Made by a program: the position numbers and the translations under genes
NCBI GenBank assembly: GCA_030522415.1
Contig: CM060112.1
Coordinates: 10,716,501 to 10,780,500 of the forward strand
From: Channallabes apus
Lineage: Eukaryota > Chordata > Actinopteri > Siluriformes > Clariidae
DNA: 64,000 bases
Direction: 5' to 3'
Shown here: in pieces, positions 1 through 13,500 of the stretch
Position numbering within the stretch: position 1 is the first letter of the stretch
Layout: each line of letters opens with the position of its first letter
The notes under the pieces: model-generated
Told to the model about the DNA's origin: nothing
What the model saw: the letters and a program-made list of their open reading frames with translations, nothing else
Database searches by the model: none

Positions 1-287
1 ATGGAGGGACGTTTCGAAGTACCGTGTAGACGTCATCAAGCCATGCTTGTTTCTGATTGGTTTCACGCGCTTGACTTTGACCTAGTGTATTGTGATTTTG
101 CCGATCGCACGATCATTGCCTGTTTCTTCGACTACTATTACGACTTTTTGCTGTTTCATTCTAGTTAATTAAATCCTGCATTTCTCACCTGCACTTGCGT
201 CCACGTCTACATCGGCCCTAACGATCCTTTTGCGGAGCTGGCGATTAAGGTATAAATGTAATTATATAAAACAGTAAAAAATGTGCT

Positions 288-708
288 ACGCAGTCGTGGC
301 CAAAATTGTTGGCACCCCTGAAGTATTCTTCACAGAAAAGTGTTGCATTAACACATGTTTTGCTATACACATGTTTATTTCCTTTGTGTGTATTGGAACA
401 GAACAAAAAAAGGGAAGAAAAAACAATTTTGACAACGTCACACAAAACTCCAAAAATGGGCTGGACAAAATTATTGGCACCCAATATTAAGGTAAGGGTG
501 CCAATAATTTTGTCCAGCCCATTTTTGGAGTTTTGTTTGACATTATGTCAAATTAGCTTTTTTTCCCTCCTTTTTTTTGTTCTGTTCCAATACATACAAA
601 GGAAATAAACATGTGTATAGCAAAACATGTGTTAATGCAACACTTTTCTGTGAGAAATACTTGATACTTTTTGAAAAAAGGGGTGCCAACAATTTTGGCC
701 ATGACTCT
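288..708. mobile_element. Palindromic Tc1-like MITE
   Basis: Two arms of about 190-210 bp are inverted copies of each other, separated by only about 14 bp near 483-496. The outer ends read GTGGCCAAAATTGTTGGCAC on the left and the matching GTGCCAACAATTTTGGCCAT on the right. The inner ends pair GGACAAAATTATTGGCACCC with GGGTGCCAATAATTTTGTCC. TA lies near both outer ends, as expected for Tc1/mariner insertions. There is no transposase, so it is non-autonomous. Small ORFs inside it are incidental. Confidence 0.75.
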
Positions 709-1361
709 ATGTTAATAAATGAAATATGTATTAACATTAGCATTAATAATATTTATTAATGTTAATAAACATTAGTGTAAATAAATATTATCGAGCTTGT
801 ATAAGAGCAAAAAAAAAACTTCAGGTCAGGCTGTTATAGGAAAACAATCTTCAGAGCTTCAGGGTTATAACAGTGCAGCAGCTGCGCATCACAGCACCCT
901 GTCTTTGATTATTTTCCTACACCGACACACCATGTCATGTTTCATTCTTTACAAAACAGACGCATTATGGAGCGATTATTACTGATGGGGAATCTGTTCT
1001 TTTGGAAATCAGTGTTTGTGTAAAGCTGAGCTCAAACACAACTCCCTTTTCCTCCTCCGCAATTCCATCATTTCTCATGATCTGACTCAAAGCTGGTAAA
1101 CTTTTCCTCCAGGCTTCCCTGAAATAAAAACCTGCACAGAATCAAGCTCTTCACAGCTGCCTGGCGTTTAACCTCGCCTGCGCTCGCTGCACTTTTCTTC
1201 CATTTACTATACAGTGTTCATCTGATATGATGATTGTCCTCGTAGCTGGAAGTGATAATACTGTTCATGTTCAGGGTTTCTGGCTTTCGTTAAATAAAGA
1301 AAAAAAGTATTTAAAATCTGCTCAGATTTTTTAAGTATAGCGTACTGTATATTCAGGGTTA

Positions 1362-1363
<2 letters not shown>

Positions 1364-1417
<54 letters not shown>
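1364..1417. repeat. (GT)n microsatellite
   Basis: Uninterrupted GT dinucleotide run of about 54 bp. It creates artificial poly-(His-Thr) and poly-(Cys-Val) reading frames. Confidence 0.95.
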
Positions 1418-1418
<1 letters not shown>

Positions 1419-1799
1419 TCTGCAGACATGCAGTGTTAAGCCAGAGGGTCTGTGATTTTCCCATTTCGCTACAGAAACCACAATCCACCATTATCAGAGT
1501 TCTTATGTTTTATATTAGAGGTGTAACCAAATACAGATACATTATTCAGAATGAACAGATAAACGTTCTGGTAACTTTTTTAATTCATTCATTTATTTTT
1601 TTTGGTAAAGGAAGGTTCATCTGGTTTAAACCAAAAGTGTGCATCAGGACAGGAATCCATTTAGATGTGGCAAAAAATGCATTCAAGCTTTTCCTAAATC
1701 ATGCAGTGTCCTTCAGTAACAGCTTGGTCAGAGTCGTGACTTTAAGCTACTCTTTCATTTGCATTTCGTAAAATAAATGAATGAAAAAAAATAATTGGG

Positions 1800-2232
1800 G
1801 TCTCCGAGTGGCGCAGTGGTAAAGTGCTCGCCCTATCATCCGGAGATCGCTGGTTCGGTTCCCTGGTGATGCTGTAACCTCTCGCAGCCGGAGGTCTAGA
1901 GGGAGCTGATTGGCCGAGCTCTCTCAGAGGGGAGGGATGAGAGGTACTAAGTGCTCTCGCATCAATCAGGGGCGTCTGTGAGCTCACGCAAGTGGAAGGA
2001 GCGGATAGCGCTGTCCTCCGAATGTGTTACTCTGCCCCCAATGGTGCGTGAGCGAGCAGTTCGAAAATATGCGGTTGACTGGCGTCACATGGTTCGGAGG
2101 AAACACTTGATAGTCTTGACTGAATGGTAGTAGTAGCCTTAATGTGGGAGCCCCCTAGTGACGGGGAGCTGAATTAGGGATAAAATCTGGGGAAAATCCC
2201 CCATAATAACTGCAAGGAGGATTAAAAAAAAT
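1800..2232 (+). mobile_element. tRNA-derived SINE, family 2, copy 1
   Basis: Begins with a tRNA-like head: A-box-like GTGGCGCAGTGGTAAAGTGC, then B-box-like GGTTCGGTTCC near 1852-1862. A body follows that contains GGAGGGATGAGAGGTACTAAG and CACTTGATAGTCTTGACTGA, and the copy ends in an A-rich tail. Near-identical copies occur at 41929-42392 (+) and 47196-47602 (-), with a partial at 14943-15096 (-). RNA polymerase III promoter boxes are inferred from the motifs. Confidence 0.75.
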
Positions 2233-3991
2233 TAGTTTTGGACTAATTCAGACAAATTAATTTCAAATTCAGACATGGATAATTAAAGGAGAAAACAGAT
2301 ACAGACAGTGTCGATGCATTACACCATTAACTAGAAGTATCGTGAACTGCAATATAATTGCACATTTAATAAAAAATGGGTTTTTGTTAGTTGAAAGAAA
2401 TAAATTTAGTTTATTCCTCTGGCTGAAAAAAATAATAATAAAAAAAAAAGGTATATGCTTGTAAAAATTTATGTGGAATGAGGAAGTAACAGTATACAAG
2501 TGTCCAAAACTGTCCTTTAGTTTGTAGCACTGTTGTTGTTGTTGTTGTTGTTTTTAAAGCGGACTCATCTTTACGAATGGGAAACACAATATGATATCAT
2601 GATACCTCGGTGCCGATTCCATTTGTATTGTAATTCTGTTAGTTAGTATCACGGTTTTAGAAATATCCTGATTCGATATTACATTTCCTCTCGATTTTGT
2701 TACAATTTTCAACATTTAAATCGAGTTTAAAAGGTTAAATCAAATGTCAGTTGTTAATTCCTTATAACACTCAAGCGCTGCAGTCAAACAATACAAACTA
2801 ACTTCAAATACAAGAGTTTTAGCATTTACCTTAAAATTTAATTAATCTCATATCCCGGTCATCCATAATTAAATAATAAATAAATATTTCTAAACAAACT
2901 TAGCAAATAAGTCACTCCTAACACAAAGTGTAAAAGTGTAAATAGTTCAGAGTGCGCCACCTGTAGGATTATAAAGAAATGGTGACATTTTACCTCCTCA
3001 AATGTGACACTCAACGTGACGGTGAGCGTGCGCGGGTTGAGCGGCTGTGAGCATGCTGGTGCGTGCGGCTTCTAACGCACGCCGTTTTCAACTACTTAGC
3101 GCTCACTGTGTTTTGTGTGTGTAATGAGTGAGTTTGAGACTAATTGACGCACAGAGTCAGATAAGAGGCTTTACGGTTCTGTCGTGCCAAGAGATATTGT
3201 ATTTGGCCGAGCCTGAGGTAACATTATAGGCCCACGGGAAGACTTAAAAGGTGCTATACATTTTTTAAAACACACTTTTGAGTGTGCAGTTAAATTCCAC
3301 GTGAACGAAGTTGCAGGCACATCTAGTACTGTATTTGAATTTGAAAAATTATTGTGTAGTGACACAAAAGGATTATGGTACGAATCTGTACTGAATCAAT
3401 TTTTTTTTCCATCTCTACCTTTCATGCAAAATTCACTTTTTAGATGGCATGTGTGTAAAGCGTTCCCTGCTTTTTTGATTTGTGTGTTGGTTGAGGTTTA
3501 AACAAGCAAGTCAGTTTTCTAATAAGAATAAGAAGAGTAAAACAGCAGGAGGTTGATGTTTGAAGCGGTGCGTTATCTGAGGGATATTTCAGCTGAAGCT
3601 TGGACACACACTTCAGGAGAGCTCGGAGACACGTGTTAACTTGTTAAAGAAATAGTGAAATACGTTGAACACAGGGTTCGCTGCTGAGAGCTGTTAAAGT
3701 GTTGGTGAGCCGTGCTGTAGATATTTCGGGGTTCTGCTCCAGATGGTGAAAAAGCCGTTCGGTTCTACACAGGACAATTTTCACCCAGACCTAGAAATTG
3801 AAGTACAGTTTTACTGATTGTCACTTACTCTGAGGACACTTGTAGGGAAAATAACAGCTTACTCATGTATGGTGTGTGAGAGAGTGCGATATAAAGCAGG
3901 CGATTGACGGGCATCATGGTCAACTTAACGAAGAAAAGAAATTTACAGTACAGGACTACTGAGGTGCAAATGAGTGACAATAGCAATATCA

Positions 3992-3992
<1 letters not shown>

Positions 3993-4032
<40 letters not shown>
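3993..4032. repeat. (AC)n microsatellite
   Basis: CA dinucleotide run of about 40 bp in the intron, about 400 bp before the first visible NOS1AP exon. Confidence 0.95.
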
Positions 4033-4034
<2 letters not shown>

Positions 4035-4440
4035 TTCTTTTGTGAGTCTTTTTAATAACACACCGCAAACCTCAGCAACAATAGGTGATAAAATCTTCTC
4101 TTGCTCTCTCGATCACACTTTTTCTAGATTTTTTAAAGGAAGGCACCTAAAGGGTTGTGTTTAATCATAGGGTGATGATGCTGATGATGATGATGATGAT
4201 CCATAGCGTATTGCAACATTAATTACAAATGATTGTGCTATCAGACTGATATCACAGTGTAATCCGCACACATTTCACATCCCAGTTCTTCTCGTTGAGA
4301 GATTTGTTCAGTGGTACATTATTGACAGCATTTTCAGTAAGAAACTAAAAATTGTAAAACAAAAATAATGTACATATCAGCACTACTTTCATTCTGAATT
4401 AAGAAAGAAATGTTAATGAATGTTTGTTTTCCCCCCACAG

Positions 4441-4549
4441 GATCTTCTATGTGTCGCACGATTCACAAGATCTGAAAATCTTCAGTTATATAGCCCGAGA
4501 CGGCCAGAGCAACGTGTTCAGATGCAACGTCTTCAAATCCAAGAAGAAG
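4441..4549 (+). CDS. NOS1AP: NOS1AP exon (PTB domain, central strands)
   Basis: 109 nt, entering with one base of a split codon and leaving in phase 0. It encodes 36 residues, [12 protein letters not shown] through [10 protein letters not shown], part of the PTB beta-sandwich and almost invariant in vertebrates. The acceptor is a C-run plus ACAG at 4437-4440; the donor is AAG|GTTAGT at 4550. It is probably exon 5 if the gene has ten exons as in mammals (inference from there being six exons to the stop). Confidence 0.95.
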
Positions 4550-7500
4550 GTTAGTCACTTCATGGTGATATTTCTGTGATTTTATATTTATATATATACA
4601 CATCTCCGAACAGTTTGACAGCAAAATGAGATGATATGTCCATTTGTGTAGTTTTAAGATTTCTTCTGTAATAGAGAAAGAGCTATTGCAAACTGATAAA
4701 AATATTACAGAAAATATCAGAAATATCTGTTCTGAGACACGAGGGTGTGGAAAAAGCACAAATGCCAAACATATTTTTTGTTTAAATTGTTTTAACTATA
4801 TAAGTCAGTTTTGTGTGATTTTGCAAAAGGTTGTATCTGCATCTCCAACAGATTTGTCTTAATGCATAAAACAGGCTGCATTTGTGTTTTGCTTATTTAA
4901 GTCTGCAACTTAATATCACCTCCAGCGTCCGGGTTCGATTCCCGCTTATTGGAGTTCTGTGTGCATGTTCTCCCCGTGCTTGGTGGGTTTCCTCCATGTT
5001 CTCTGGTTTCCTCCCACAGTCCAAAGACATGCAGATTAGACTAATTGAGGTTCCCAAATTGCCCGTAGTGTGCGAATGTGTGTGTTGACCTGAGATCCTA
5101 ACATGGGAATAAATACAATAGTCACCATTTGCCTCCATGGTCGCTATTTGTACTACAGAGGATGCTAGGTGGATAGATGGAATTTAATATCAGTATTACT
5201 GTATGTTGGTTGAGTTTTAGTACAAACATTGACATGTCATGGTTTTATTGTGATTTTGTAGTGCTTTTAACAGAAAGTAGTGCCTTGTAATTTCAATGGA
5301 GAACAGAATTATGGACAGAACCAGACATACATGTAGAAAACACAACAGCTTCCTACACACAGCATGTGTATCTCAGAAAGGTTGTGTATTTTTGGATTCT
5401 TGCTACTTAATTTTCTTTTTTGAAAATATTACCATCAGTGCATCAGGACAGTGTGTAGTTTCGGTATGGCAGCTCATATTGCACCAAGCGATTGGCCTTG
5501 TACGACACATCAACCTTTGCTATGAAATATGGCTGCCTTGTGTCATGGTTTGCCTAAAACTTGGAAGTACAAATCTTCATTATAGCAGTTTTGACATTAA
5601 ATGTTTAGTTTTAGCCAACATCGTGTGCCAGAGGAAAATAGTTAAAAATCAGTAAAAGTCAAATATTTGGATTTATCGTGTCAAACTAATCCTACAGGAC
5701 ATCATGAAGTGTTACTGTATGTTCTAATGTGCTCTTCTTCCTTCAGGTGAGACAAAACCTTGACAATTCATGTGCATTTTACAGAATTTTACTTCTTAGC
5801 GTCTCCGCTTCCATTGGGCAGTTTTACAGTCTGATGAAAAATTGGTCTACAGTACCAGTCACAAGTTTGGACACAAGTTTGGATTTATTTTCTACTTTAT
5901 AGAACATTTTGTCAGAACTATGAAAATACACATCTGGAATTTTGTAATTAAGTAACAACAGCAACAGTCAGCTGTTCTGGAATAGTTCTTGCAAGAACAG
6001 TATTGTGTCAAGTCCCATCAAGCACCATGATGAAACTCTCATGAAGACCATCCCAGGAAAGCAAGACCAAAACTTACCTCTGCTGCAGAGGAGACGTTCA
6101 TTTAGAGTCACCAGCCTCAGAAAGCATCAATTAACAAACAGCACCTCCGATTAGATGTACAGATGTTATGAAGGATGTACAGAGCGTAAGTAACAGAAAC
6201 ATCTCAATATCAACTGTTCAAATGAGATTATTGCATATTTCGGACGCCTTCTGTCTCATTTTACAATGTAGAAAGAAATAAAAATCAGATAAGATCATGG
6301 ACATAGAAGGTGTGTCCAAAGAAAAAAAAACTAAACTAAGGAGTAACTGATTATGAGTTTAGGAATAAATGTAGGGCGAGAAGAAATCAATGCAAAATAG
6401 AGACAGAGGGAAACTCGCTAATCATCTCTCTCTCTCTCTCTCTCTCTCTCGGACTCATCTGCAATCGAAAAAAATCTAAATCTCAGTGAAATGAAAATAA
6501 TGTCCTCAGATACCATGGAAATAGAATCCCTCGTTCAGAATACATGCTGAAAACCCTCATGTTTTTCTTCTATTATAAATGAGAGAGACAGGACTATAGA
6601 GAATAGAACTGACACACATGCGGGGGGGGGGGGGGGGGAACCCGCCTGAATTAGGTTTGGGCTGACTGGTGTAGATCTGAAGACTTGTCTGCCTATTACC
6701 GCGCTCTCCCCAGAGAGCTGAGCTCCAGGAACCCACTGTTTTTGTGCTTCACTATTAATTGGCATGTCGTTATGAAGAGCTGCTAAAGAAGGTGACACCC
6801 TGGGGGATCAATTAAAGAGCAGAAGGCACAGAGCAGATCTTTGGCATCTTAATAGCCTGTGAAAGGTGAGAGGAGAAAAAAGATCCTCTGGCTGATCTTT
6901 CACCGGGCTCGATCGCCTCTGTCGAGATGAGACGAGTTAGCTCTGTTCTTTTCTTGATTATCTGCATGAACGGCCGCTCCACGCTTCAGGCACCGGATAG
7001 TCAGCGGGTTGAAAAGAGAGAATCGTGGGTTAATTAGATGTAGATTACGATCCCAGTCTTGTTTAAAAATTCGATTTCTAGTTAGAAGTTGTGACCAGGT
7101 GCAGAGAAAATTAATTAAGTTTTTTTTTTTTTTCTTAGCATCCATTCTGTACTTGGTTTCTTTTATTTGTTAGTAATTAATCTCTGCTGTTGTGCACCGG
7201 TGCGGGATCACGGTGCTGCAGTGTGATCCGGAGGTCGGGTTACTTTTTCTGATTTTATTTTCTTCATGTTAACAAGAGTTTCTATTTGATTCTCTGGTTT
7301 CAGCTCACCTTCCCAAAACATGCCAGTAGCTATGCCAGGAGTGAAATAGTGTGTGGATGTGTTAGTATGACGTTCTGACATGAACTGCTATAAATTAATA
7401 AATGAATGAACGAATGTTCGAATGTTCGAATTTCAATCAGATTAACTGTTTAGCTGTTTCATTAGGACGATGTAATAATGCTTTATTCCATAATATAATA

Positions 7501-10500
7501 GTTAATTTACTCACTCACTCACTCGTTCATCTTCTATACCACTTTATCCTGTGTACAGGGTCACGTGGGGCCTGGATCCTATCCCAGGAGACTTTGTAAA
7601 CAAGGCATGGTAGTTCACACAGGATGGGGTACCAATCCATCACAGGGCACACACACTCACGCGCTCCTTCACACACTACCGGAAATTTGGAAACGCCAAT
7701 TAGTCCAATCTGCATGTTTTTTGGACTATAAAAGGGAACAGGATTAATCGGAGGAAACATACCAAGCACACAAACTCCATGCACACAGACCTGAGGTGGG
7801 AATCAAACCCTCAGCCCTGAAGATGCTAACCACTAAGCCACTCTGTCGCCATTAGTCAATTTATTTTTATTAAAAAAAAAAAAAAGTTTAAAAAATGTTT
7901 TTCCGTTGTTAAATTCCCAGCTCATTTTTTAAAAATACGATACGATGAATATCTATATTACATTCTGCCTGGACCAAGGGGCTGATTTAGAATTTTCCGA
8001 CATGGCTCAGGCACCATGAGCACACCACATAATCCCGGATTCTGTACGACTGGGTAACTGAGTCACAAATTGGCAGCTATAAATACACCTATGATGTGAG
8101 TTATTAGTTTGGCCCTGAGCAGCTGTGTAAATGCCACTGGGAAAAGAAGGTGTTTTCTCTTCGCTGTGGAAACGGACACATAGTGGTGATGAGCATGCAT
8201 CAGATATTATTATTAACACCATGCTCAGAGATTACTCCCCCCCCTCCCCCCCCCCATCATTGTTGTAGTTGAATGGAAAAATGTGGTGTAAGATCAGGAT
8301 CCTTTCTGCTAACACTAACATTGTTCAGATTGCAATTGTTTTTCTTTTTCTGCTGAATTGGTACATTCCAAATAGATTTTAGCATTTTTAATGGACTGGT
8401 ACAGAAAAAGCTAGAGAACAAATGGAGCGCAACTGTTTTGCATATTTAAATATCTAAATGAGCTGATTTAAATATGGGGCGGCACAGTGGCTTAGTGGTT
8501 AGCACTGTCGCCCTCCAGGGTCTGAGTTCGATTCCCGCCTCGGGGTCTGTGTGCATGGAGTTTGTATCTTCTCCTCGTGCTTGATGGGTTTCCTCTGGGT
8601 ACTCCAGTTTCCTCCCACAGTTCAAAGACATTCAGATTGGGCTAACTGGCTGTGAATGAGTGAGTGTGTGTGTGCCCTGTGATGGATTGGCACCTCATCC
8701 AAGGTGTATACCGCCAGATGCCCTAATATGCTCCAGTCCCCCCACGATCCTGTATAAAGGATAAAGCGGTATAGATGATGAGTGAGTGAGTGAGTGAGAG
8801 ATTAAAATATTTAAAAACCCAAAAGATTTGCACTTTGTTTGATTGGCGTTCCTAACTCTTGCACAGGACCATCTCCTCATATGGTCGACACTTTCAGATC
8901 ACCTTTACACAGACATTACTGAAACCTCAGAGCAACTCACAGCATCTTGTGCATGTGTATTCACTGAAATGTGGGAATGAGCTGTAGCTTTTCGTACGCT
9001 TGATATTCAAGCGTAAGACATGGCCTCGATGTGTACTATTTTTCTCGGGTACACAGCATGAATGGAGCTTGAAACGCGCTTCCTTTTGAGGCAGAAGGCT
9101 TTTCGGGCTGTGAAGGCTTAAAGCATAACACTCTTTGTATTGCGGGTTTACCCTGATAATGGAGGGTGAGAGAATGTTTTACACATCACATTTTTATAGA
9201 CTTTTACTGTAAGCATAACGCTATAAGATCACACTTGCACCATAGCATACTGTATTTCAACAAGACAGAACAAATAGCGAATTTCAGGTTTACGCACGGA
9301 GAGAGGTCGTTACAGAACGTTAGAGGAGTTATGAAGGCTTTACAGAGCATAAGTAGCAGACACATCTCAATATCATATGTCCAAAGGAGATTATTGCACA
9401 CTTTGGACGGCTTCAGCATTGTTTGACAGTGTAGATAGAAATAAAAATCAGGAAAGAGCATGGAATTAGAAGGTGTGTCCAAACTTTGATTGGTGGTGGT
9501 ATATACAGCAGTGTACAGTACCTTAAGCAGGCTATATACCACTCAGCCCTGATTTATACAGTAGCTCGAACTCACAGCCAGAAATGATTTCATTCAGTTA
9601 TCTGAAAGTGGTTTTTATTGTGGTGGAATCAAGTTTTATTTCCCCAGTGCAACTATTGTTTGGTGTACCTCGCCCCGTGCACTAAGTCTCATGGGATAGG
9701 CTCCAGGTCACCGCGACCCTGTATACAGGATGCAGCGGGATAGTGTTAATGTACTTGGAAGTGATCTGATCGCTTTGTCTTATGGTTGTGTGTTTGATTC
9801 ACATACTGTATTATTATGAAAACCATAACACTAAGACTTTTAAATATGATATGATGAGACCTGAAAACAAACAGCATCATGAAATGAAAGCTACTGAGCC
9901 TAAAGCTAAATAACTAAAGAAGGGAAGGTTGGGAAAAATGTCATTCATTTTTGTAGCGGTCTCTTTCATTTCCAAGCTTTTCTTTCAGAGCTTTTTATCC
10001 TATAGCTGGGTTTAGATGAAGCGACTTTCATACTAGCTGGTAATGTTCAGGAAGAGTAAGCTCTTTCCATTGGCATCGACTCTCACCTCTAAATACAAAG
10101 CAATGAGTTAAAAAGATCGAGGATGTAATTATAGTGTCCTGACACACGCAGATCCACTTGTTCCCCCACTGCTGGTTCAATGAGAGATTTCAGGGCAGCG
10201 TCTACAGGTTCAGAAGGTGAACGCGTGGCCGTTTGGGAGCGCACCGGCTCAAAAGTGGCCCATTATTTTACACGGGTCTCTGTGGAAAGTAATTCTTCAT
10301 CAGAGATCGAAGCCTCTCCTGGATCGCTGGTTCATTTCTTTCTTCAGCATCAGCGTTCATCACTTTAAAGTACATTTTCATTGGCGTTCAGAGTCATTGC
10401 ACATCAGCAGCTGTACCTCGGCAGCAATAAGCCTCCCAGAGCTCTTCCGAGGAAGAAGGCTTCACACTGCACTGATAACATCAACCATACCGTCAGTCTC

Positions 10501-13500
10501 ATTACTTCAAAGCCATTTATTTAGATTTATTTGACAGAACAAGCGCCGTTAAATGTTAAGTGTTTTAGTGCTGCCTAGCTTGTAGGAGAGAAAAAGCGTG
10601 CAATTTACTTTTTGCAAATTAGAAGGGAAAAACTTTGAGGTGCCAATCAGTCAGATGGCACAGAAGGAAAACATTTTCATCCAGGTTCTTTGGTTTCCCC
10701 TTACAGTTCACATACACCAATCAGCCAAAACTTTAACATCACCACCACGAGAATGGAATAACATCGTCTATCAGTTGACTGGTGACAGAATCACGCGTAT
10801 CCAAGGCTCGCCCATGCCCACGACGACCAGCCCGTCTGGTCCAATCCTAGAAATGCTACAAATACTTAATTGCCAAAAAAGGTTAATGCTGGCCACTATA
10901 AAAATACACCAGAGCACCCTGTGCTCCGCAACTTGCTGCACACGGGGCAGAGCAGACAAAGCCAAAACTGCCAACAAACTGATCAATCACCCAACCACAG
11001 AGGCCCAACAACACCCAAAAGAACCACCACTAGTGTACTGGTGCCACACACCACGGCACACTTCTAGAGGCCCTAAGAAGCCTGAGCCTCTCCAGCAGCA
11101 CAAGGGGACCCCAAACCTAGGCAAACATACAATAATGTAATGACTGATCAGTGCACATGTCAGTAGTTTGATTGGAATTCATGCGACTTTTATGCCTCTG
11201 TGCATGTGTAAAGCTCTCACGAGGTCAATCAGCACTGGCTGCATTGGGATTTAATAGCACCGCTAGCAATAGTTGCTTAAGATTAAGATTCAATTATTTG
11301 TCACATGTACCCTAAAGCGCAGTGAAATTATTATTTTTTACGTCTCCCAATTAAGAAGCTGGGGTCAGAGCTCAGCGTCAGCCAGGTTATAGTGCCCCTG
11401 GAGCTGATGGAGTTAAGGGCCTTGCTCAAGGGCTCAACCATGGTAACTTGACGGTGCTTGAGCTTGAACTCCAGATCAGTAACCCACAGCCTTAACCATA
11501 AGCCAAAAGCGTGTGAAGCAAGGTGTCTGGCTTTGTTCCTGCCTCTGGACTTCAACAAATACAGCTGACTATGTGCTTGCCATCCTCCAGAGATAAACCC
11601 CAAGCATATTTTTACTAGAATTGCGTCCAAATGCATGAGTGGTCATAGAAATATGATGTGTTTTCACCCAGATAATGTGAGCTAAAGTCTATTGATGTCG
11701 ACATGCGTGCTATTTCAAAGAACAGATGTGTCTACATTAGAGTCATATACAGTAAAAGACTTCAAATTATGAATGAGAACCATCATGACATACAAATCTG
11801 TCCTGACCAGCAAATCAGAATTGAACAGTGTGGCCTGTAATGTGAACCAAGCCTTGGTGTTGAGAAGCTGCCGGGTTCTTTTAGACCTTGAACAAGACAA
11901 CTATTGTACATCGAGACCCGCACTCGTTTCACTCTGCTGACCTCCTTGGGTCGATGGTAAAGGAAAGAATATTATCATCATGTTGACACACTTAGTACTA
12001 TTTGCCTTTTCTTCTTCTATGTCTTTTTAATTTCACTATCCTGTATCACACACAGGTTTTCTTCTGGATATCATCTCATTAGGGATCTAAATCTACATGT
12101 TGAGTTCTCTAAATCTGCTTTTTTGACAATACCTTTTGTTAGAAGTGCTATAGAAATAAACCAGTATTGAATTACTAGTCACACACTGAATAAAACATTG
12201 TTCCCTGACCCACACACTCTTTACCTACACATAGATCTTGATTTCATCTTGGGTAAAAGAGACGACGGGCCCAAAAATGTGTTTCCTCTCACAACCTTAC
12301 ATCTAAAATCAATCTCTTATTTGACAGCACTGGCATCAGCAGTTTTCTACCTTTTCACTTGTTAGCGAGTCAGCCAGTCAGTCAAGCTCTCTCTCTCGCT
12401 CTCTCTCTCATTCTGCTCACACCTTGCACATTCTCAGCGATAACATTAAAAAGCTAATTTGTTGTACATTTCCCAAATGATCGAGTTGTTTCGTTGCTGT
12501 TCGCAGAGCCAGGCCATGCGGATCGTGCGGACAGTGGGTCAAGCGTTCGAGGTCTGTCACAAACTCAGCCTGCAGCATACTCAGCAGAACGCAGATGGCC
12601 AGGAGGATGCTGAAAGCCCCAAGACCTGCACAGACTCCGGCCTACAAGGTAAAACTTATACCTGGTCATTCGCACACACTCTCGTGTCATTAGGTAATGA
12701 CTGACGATCAGGGGTGCGTTTCCCAAAAGCATCGTTAGCCAACTATGGTCGCAAGTTCCGTCGTTACCAACATAGTTCAACAACTAGGTGTTTCCCGAAA
12801 CCATAGTTCAAACGAACATTCGCAAACAGCGTCGCAAACTTACGTGGTTGGAACTACAGCCTTCGACCTGTGGTTAGAAGCATAGTTCCTTGCCGCGGCT
12901 GGGTGTGTTCTATTCACAGTTAACGACCCTACGCACTATTAGTTTCTAAAAAAATTCCCAACCACTTTGAGCGATTTGGAAAACTTAATGTTTTGGTGCT
13001 CAGATATTAGGTTATTAATTTTTCGGTTATTTTTATTACAAATTCACTTTAAACGATATAACAGCGGTACCATCGCAATTATTCTCCCTTCGAAGTGCCC
13101 TACGGAAGCATTATTTATGCCGGTTGGAACACAGCCTTGGTTTCGTTTGTGCGAGGAAAAAGTGAGTTTTTAACTGAGTATCTTTAAATATACCCAAAGA
13201 GAAATGTCTCATAACAATATTTGTAGTATTATGTTAGAGGTTTTCACTTATAATGAATGTTATCTGAATGTTATACAGTGCACAAAGTGTTAAGCACTAA
13301 GAAATTGTAAAATGTATGCACTACCATAGTGTAAGCCTATTTAAAATATTACTCAATATATATTCAATGAATGTACCCAAATAAATCAACAAACTGGGGT
13401 TTGGGCACTGGCTGGGAATCGAACCCGGGCCGTCCACACCCCGCGAGCAGAACAGCTACCGCTGAGCCACCAGTTGGTCACACCTGCAAAGTCCCTCCAC

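Larger units (their letters stand above)
1..4440 (+). other. NOS1AP: NOS1AP intron, 3' part (upstream boundary outside window)
   Basis: No coding exon is recognisable here. The interval ends in a clean acceptor, a C/T-rich tract followed by CAG at 4438-4440, just before the first visible NOS1AP exon. The preceding NOS1AP exon, with the first half of the PTB domain, was looked for and not found, so it lies upstream of the window. Contents are a palindromic MITE (288-708), a GT microsatellite, a tRNA-headed SINE (1800-2232), a CA microsatellite and a short GAT repeat near 4175-4200. The stretch 2571-3420 looks repeat-derived (palindromic ATGATATCATGATA-like motifs) but was not assigned. Confidence 0.8.
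4550..12506 (+). other. NOS1AP: NOS1AP intron (about 8.0 kb)
   Basis: Bounded by GTTAGT at 4550 and TTCGCAG at 12500-12506. It holds SINE family 1 copies (about 4918-5180, 7509-7850, 8476-8801, a 3' fragment 9662-9750), two copies of a Tc1-like non-autonomous element (5855-6330, 9290-9500), an internally deleted Tc1-like element (10697-11155), an interspersed repeat at 11275-11505, a CT microsatellite and a G-run. Stretches 6650-7300, 8810-9150, 9760-10600 and 11510-12480 show no recognisable gene or repeat. Confidence 0.85.

Noticed and set aside
1..245. GC-moderate sequence resembling the end of an LTR (CACCTGCACTTGCGTCCACG, ATCGGCCCTAACG)
   Set aside because: It runs off the window edge and no partner LTR, primer site or target repeat can be seen, so it was not called.
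1207..1771. ORFs with poly-His-Thr or poly-Cys-Val
   Set aside because: Produced by the GT microsatellite; no conserved protein features.
2571..3420. Possible hAT-like non-autonomous element
   Set aside because: The ATGATATCATGATACCTCGG style at the left and a T-run before CCATCTCTAC at the right are suggestive, but I could not align inverted termini or a target repeat.
10598..11140. 180-codon + strand ORF
   Set aside because: It overlaps an internally deleted Tc1-like element, has no recognisable domain, and its composition fits translated repeat DNA.
13394..13480. Possible tRNA gene (A box and B box present, - strand)
   Set aside because: The acceptor and anticodon stems do not pair convincingly, and the same head occurs in a SINE at 14480, so it is a SINE head.
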